Of a stretch of 64,000 nt of DNA, positions 61,473 to 64,000 are shown piece by piece. The stretch covers positions 434,001-498,000 of the forward strand of contig CBDEUC010000003.1 of the NCBI GenBank assembly GCA_965243105.1, read 5' to 3'. The stretch is from WLWS01 sp965243105 (lineage in GTDB: Bacteria > Pseudomonadota > Gammaproteobacteria > Eutrophobiales > Eutrophobiaceae). A model generated the notes under the pieces. The model worked only from the letters and a program-made list of their open reading frames with translations, was not told where the DNA came from and searched no databases. The translations under genes were made by a program, and so were the position numbers. Position 1 is the stretch's first letter. The number at the start of each line of letters is the position of its first letter.

Positions 61473-63479
61473 ATGATTCCTGAACTCGGACACTTCGCAC
61501 TCATCATTGCGCTCGGTCTTGGCTGCCTGCTCGCCGTATTTCCCATCCTTGGTGCATGGCGTGCGAACAATGCCTGGATGAGCATGGCAAGACCCCTGGC
61601 ACAGGGACACTTCGTGTTCCTGGTGATGGCCTTTCTCTGTCTTGCCCACGGCTTTATCAACTCGGATTTTTCCGTAGCCTATATCGCCAACAATTCCAAC
61701 TCTGCACTGCCCCTTGGCTACCGTATCTCCGCTATCTGGGGTGCCCACGAAGGTTCATTGCTTTTGTGGGCAGTGATCCTCTCTGCCTGGATGCTGGCGG
61801 TGAGCCTGTTCAGCCAGTCGCTGCCGCTGCCCTTTGTCGCCCGCGTACTTGGCGTGATGGGCATGATCAGTATCGGCTTCCTGCTGTTCATGCTGCTCAC
61901 CTCGAATCCCTTTGAACGTCTCTGGCCGGCACCCATCGATGGCGCCGATCTGAATCCACTGCTGCAGGACTTTGGACTGATCATTCACCCACCCATGCTT
62001 TACATGGGCTACGTGGGTTTTGCGGTGGCCTTTGGCTTTGCCATTGCCGCACTGCTTGAAGGACAACTCGACGCCAGCTGGGCTCGCTGGTCACGCCCAT
62101 GGACGGTGGCGGCATGGATGTTCCTGACCATGGGTATCGCGCTGGGTAGCTGGTGGGCCTACTACGAGCTGGGCTGGGGCGGCTGGTGGTTCTGGGACCC
62201 GGTTGAAAATGCGTCCTTCATGCCCTGGCTGGTGGGCACGGCACTGATTCATTCCCTCGCCGCCACGGAGAAACGTGGCGTGTTCAAGCACTGGACCATA
62301 CTGCTTGCCATCAGTGCCTTTTCATTGAGCCTGCTGGGTACCTTCCTGGTGCGCTCCGGGGTACTTACCTCGGTACACGCCTTTGCCACTGACCCATCGC
62401 GAGGCGTGTTTATCCTTATCTACCTCGCCGTTGTTATCGGAGGCTCGCTCACGCTGTTTGCCTTTCGTGCGCCGGCAACAAAAGGTGGCGGTGCGTTTAA
62501 ACTCGTATCAAGGGAAAGCTTTTTACTGGTTAACAACATATTGCTGGCAGTCTCTACTGCCTCTGTACTACTGGGCACGCTTTACCCGCTGGTGCTTGAA
62601 GCCCTTGGACAGGGCAAGGTGTCGGTGGGGCCGCCCTACTTTAATGCCGTTTTTGTGCCACTGATGGTACTGGTGGCGCTGTTCCAGGTGATAGGTGCCG
62701 TTTCCTTCTGGAAACGGGATCGCGCCGCGCGGCTGTTCCAGCAGCTGCGTCTTTACGCCATCATCTCCGTGGTGGCTGCGCTGGTATTTCTTGTGGCCCT
62801 TCGCGATGGCACCGCGCTTCGCGCAAGCCTTGGCCTGTTACTGGGTGTTTGGATCTTTAGCGGTGGCATGGGCATCGTGTTCAAGCAGTTAAAGCGCGCC
62901 GGCCTGCCCCCCGGCCGGTTTTATCGACTGTCGCGTTCCTTTCTCGGCATGAGCCTCGCCCATGTTGGTATTGGCATCACCATCATCGGTGTCACACTGT
63001 CCAGTCTTTACAGCTCGGACAGCCATAACAAGATGAGCCCGGGTGACAGCGTGACGCTTCGCGATTACCAGTTTTATTTTGACAGGCTCGAGCTTCGCCA
63101 GGGCCCGAACTACGAGAGTCACACCGCGGTGATCAAGGTGACGCAAAATGGCAAGGCGGTGGCCACCCTGTTACCGGAGAAAAGAATCTACCAGGTACGC
63201 AACATGCCAATGACCGAGGCAGGTATCGACCCCGGCTTCACCCGGGATCTTTATGTCTCCCTTGGCGAGCCCCTTGGTGGCGAGGCATGGAGCCTGCGTG
63301 TTTATCACAAGCCCTTTGTGCGCTGGATCTGGCTCGGTGCCATCTTCATGGCCCTGGGTGGCCTGGTGGTGATCCTCGACCCGCGCTACCGTATTTCCCG
63401 GCTCACCTCGGCAAAAATAGCCGATGGCGATACCACCCTGGACAAGACCGTGAGGAGACGGCTCAGCCAGGATGCTTAA
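61473..63479 (+). CDS. ccmF: Cytochrome c maturation protein CcmF
   Basis: 668 residues from ATG 61473 (MIPELGHFALIIALGLG). A polytopic haem-handling protein with about 14-15 membrane helices. The Trp-rich WWD segment GWGGWWFWDPVENASFMPWL and conserved histidines (IWGAHEGSLLLW, IIHPPMLYMGYVG, GVLTSVHAFATDP) hold haem. With CcmH it attaches haem to apocytochrome c. Unlike the usual ccmABCDEFGH order, ccmF here starts its own unit: upstream is a divergent chemoreceptor gene, so ccmABCDE are elsewhere or were separated. Confidence 0.96.
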   Translation: MIPELGHFALIIALGLGCLLAVFPILGAWRANNAWMSMARPLAQGHFVFLVMAFLCLAHGFINSDFSVAYIANNSNSALPLGYRISAIWGAHEGSLLLWAVILSAWMLAVSLFSQSLPLPFVARVLGVMGMISIGFLLFMLLTSNPFERLWPAPIDGADLNPLLQDFGLIIHPPMLYMGYVGFAVAFGFAIAALLEGQLDASWARWSRPWTVAAWMFLTMGIALGSWWAYYELGWGGWWFWDPVENASFMPWLVGTALIHSLAATEKRGVFKHWTILLAISAFSLSLLGTFLVRSGVLTSVHAFATDPSRGVFILIYLAVVIGGSLTLFAFRAPATKGGGAFKLVSRESFLLVNNILLAVSTASVLLGTLYPLVLEALGQGKVSVGPPYFNAVFVPLMVLVALFQVIGAVSFWKRDRAARLFQQLRLYAIISVVAALVFLVALRDGTALRASLGLLLGVWIFSGGMGIVFKQLKRAGLPPGRFYRLSRSFLGMSLAHVGIGITIIGVTLSSLYSSDSHNKMSPGDSVTLRDYQFYFDRLELRQGPNYESHTAVIKVTQNGKAVATLLPEKRIYQVRNMPMTEAGIDPGFTRDLYVSLGEPLGGEAWSLRVYHKPFVRWIWLGAIFMALGGLVVILDPRYRISRLTSAKIADGDTTLDKTVRRRLSQDA

Positions 63480-64000
63480 GAAGTTTGCACCGCTGGCGAT
63501 CTTTGTACTGATGCTGGTCTTTCTCGGTATCGGCCTGACCCGCGATCCCAGTCACATCCCCTCGCCGCTCATCGACAAGCCCATGCCGGTGTTTGACCTT
63601 GCCCGTCTCAAGGATGAGCAACAGCGCCTGGCCTCCGGCGACCTGCTGGGTGAAGTGGCATTGATAAACGTCTGGGCATCCTGGTGCGTGGGCTGCCGTA
63701 TTGAACACGATGTACTTTTGAGCCTTTCCCGGCGCAAGGTGGTGAACATCTACGGTCTTAACTACAAGGACCGGCGCGAAGACGCACTGGCCTGGTTACA
63801 GCGCTTTGGCGATCCCTATACCAGCACGGCCCACGATCTTGAAGGCAAGGTCGGTATCGACTTCGGTGTCTACGGTGCGCCGGAAACCTTTCTTATAGAC
63901 CAGCAGGGCGTGATTCGCTACAAGCACATCGGTCCACTCACTAGCGAGATTATTGAAAAGGAACTCCTGCCACGCATCGAGCAACTTAAAGTCGCAGGGT
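63472..64000 (+). CDS. ccmG: Thiol:disulfide interchange protein CcmG/DsbE (3' end outside window)
   Basis: 176 codons visible, open at the right edge, so the C-terminus is cut off or nearly complete (family about 185). ATG 63472 lies inside the last codons of ccmF (eight-base overlap), a sign of coupling. N-terminal membrane anchor (PLAIFVLMLVFLGIGL), then a thioredoxin fold with the redox pair Cys72 and Cys75 (NVWASWCVGCRIEH), YGLNYKDRREDALAWL, and cis-Pro loop GVYGAPETFLID. Reduces the haem-binding cysteines of apocytochrome c in the periplasm. The active site is WCVGC rather than the enteric WCPTC. Confidence 0.95.
   Translation, partial: MLKKFAPLAIFVLMLVFLGIGLTRDPSHIPSPLIDKPMPVFDLARLKDEQQRLASGDLLGEVALINVWASWCVGCRIEHDVLLSLSRRKVVNIYGLNYKDRREDALAWLQRFGDPYTSTAHDLEGKVGIDFGVYGAPETFLIDQQGVIRYKHIGPLTSEIIEKELLPRIEQLKVAG

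Overview
The window (64 kb, roughly 50-55% G+C by eye) looks like the chromosome of a free-living, aerobic, probably marine gammaproteobacterium. The supporting evidence is the riboflavin block glyA-nrdR-ribD-ribE-ribB-ribH-nusB-thiL, the order tpiA-secG-tRNA-Leu, class I adenylate cyclase, AcnB with cluster cysteines at exactly the E. coli positions, class I fumarase, the DXP route (dxs), MlaA, YhdP and cytochrome c maturation genes. I see no rRNA, prophage, insertion sequence, integrase or CRISPR array. Coding density is high and no gene-free stretch exceeds 300 bases (the longest is 61175-61472).

Layout. 1-3077 (+): phosphonate biosynthesis: the tail of a nucleotidyltransferase, a fusion of phosphoenolpyruvate mutase to a nucleotidyltransferase, and phosphonopyruvate decarboxylase. 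3090-4982 (-): dxs. 5223-9090 (+): hopanoid side-chain and lipid-transport genes hpnH, hpnB, hpnM, mlaA; no squalene-hopene cyclase is in view. 9344-19238 (+): rng, yhdP, nudJ, mnmA, acnB. 19389-20469 (-): an unknown protein and an isochorismatase-like hydrolase. 20627-22751 (+): fumarase and a DsrE-like lipoprotein. 22768-29491 (-): thiL to glyA. 29767-33620 (+): cyaA and a DUF815 ATPase. 33644-34821 (-): lipoprotein and exported serine protease. 35005-39494 (+): tpiA, secG, tRNA-Leu(GAG), lipoprotein M3 peptidase, MscS-like channel. 39498-41976 (-): reductive-dehalogenase-like Fe-S protein and a sodium symporter.

42089-52006 is a catabolic island. A LysR-type regulator with two DNA-binding domains is divergent from a ten-gene operon holding the complete protocatechuate/gallate 4,5-cleavage pathway (LigAB, LigC, LigI, LigJ, GalD, CHA aldolase). 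Three additional oxidoreductases are present, one resembling coniferyl-alcohol dehydrogenase. Lignin-type aromatics would therefore be turned into pyruvate and oxaloacetate, which enter the TCA cycle (AcnB and fumarase are also here).

52007-54678 (-) encodes two exported, translationally overlapping proteins: a purine nucleoside permease/phosphorylase-fold protein and an ADP-ribosylglycohydrolase-fold protein. 54826-59126 (+) is a tight five-gene operon (retropepsin-like protease, RimK-type ATP-grasp ligase, M14 deacylase, two MscS-type membrane proteins); I consider it the best candidate for a poorly described system. 59123-61174 (-) is a Cache-domain chemoreceptor. 61473-64000 (+) holds ccmF and the start of ccmG.

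Two intergenic copies (after mnmA and after cyaA) of a small structured element share a compensatory-changing hairpin followed by an identical 14-base tail. This looks like a dispersed repeat family.
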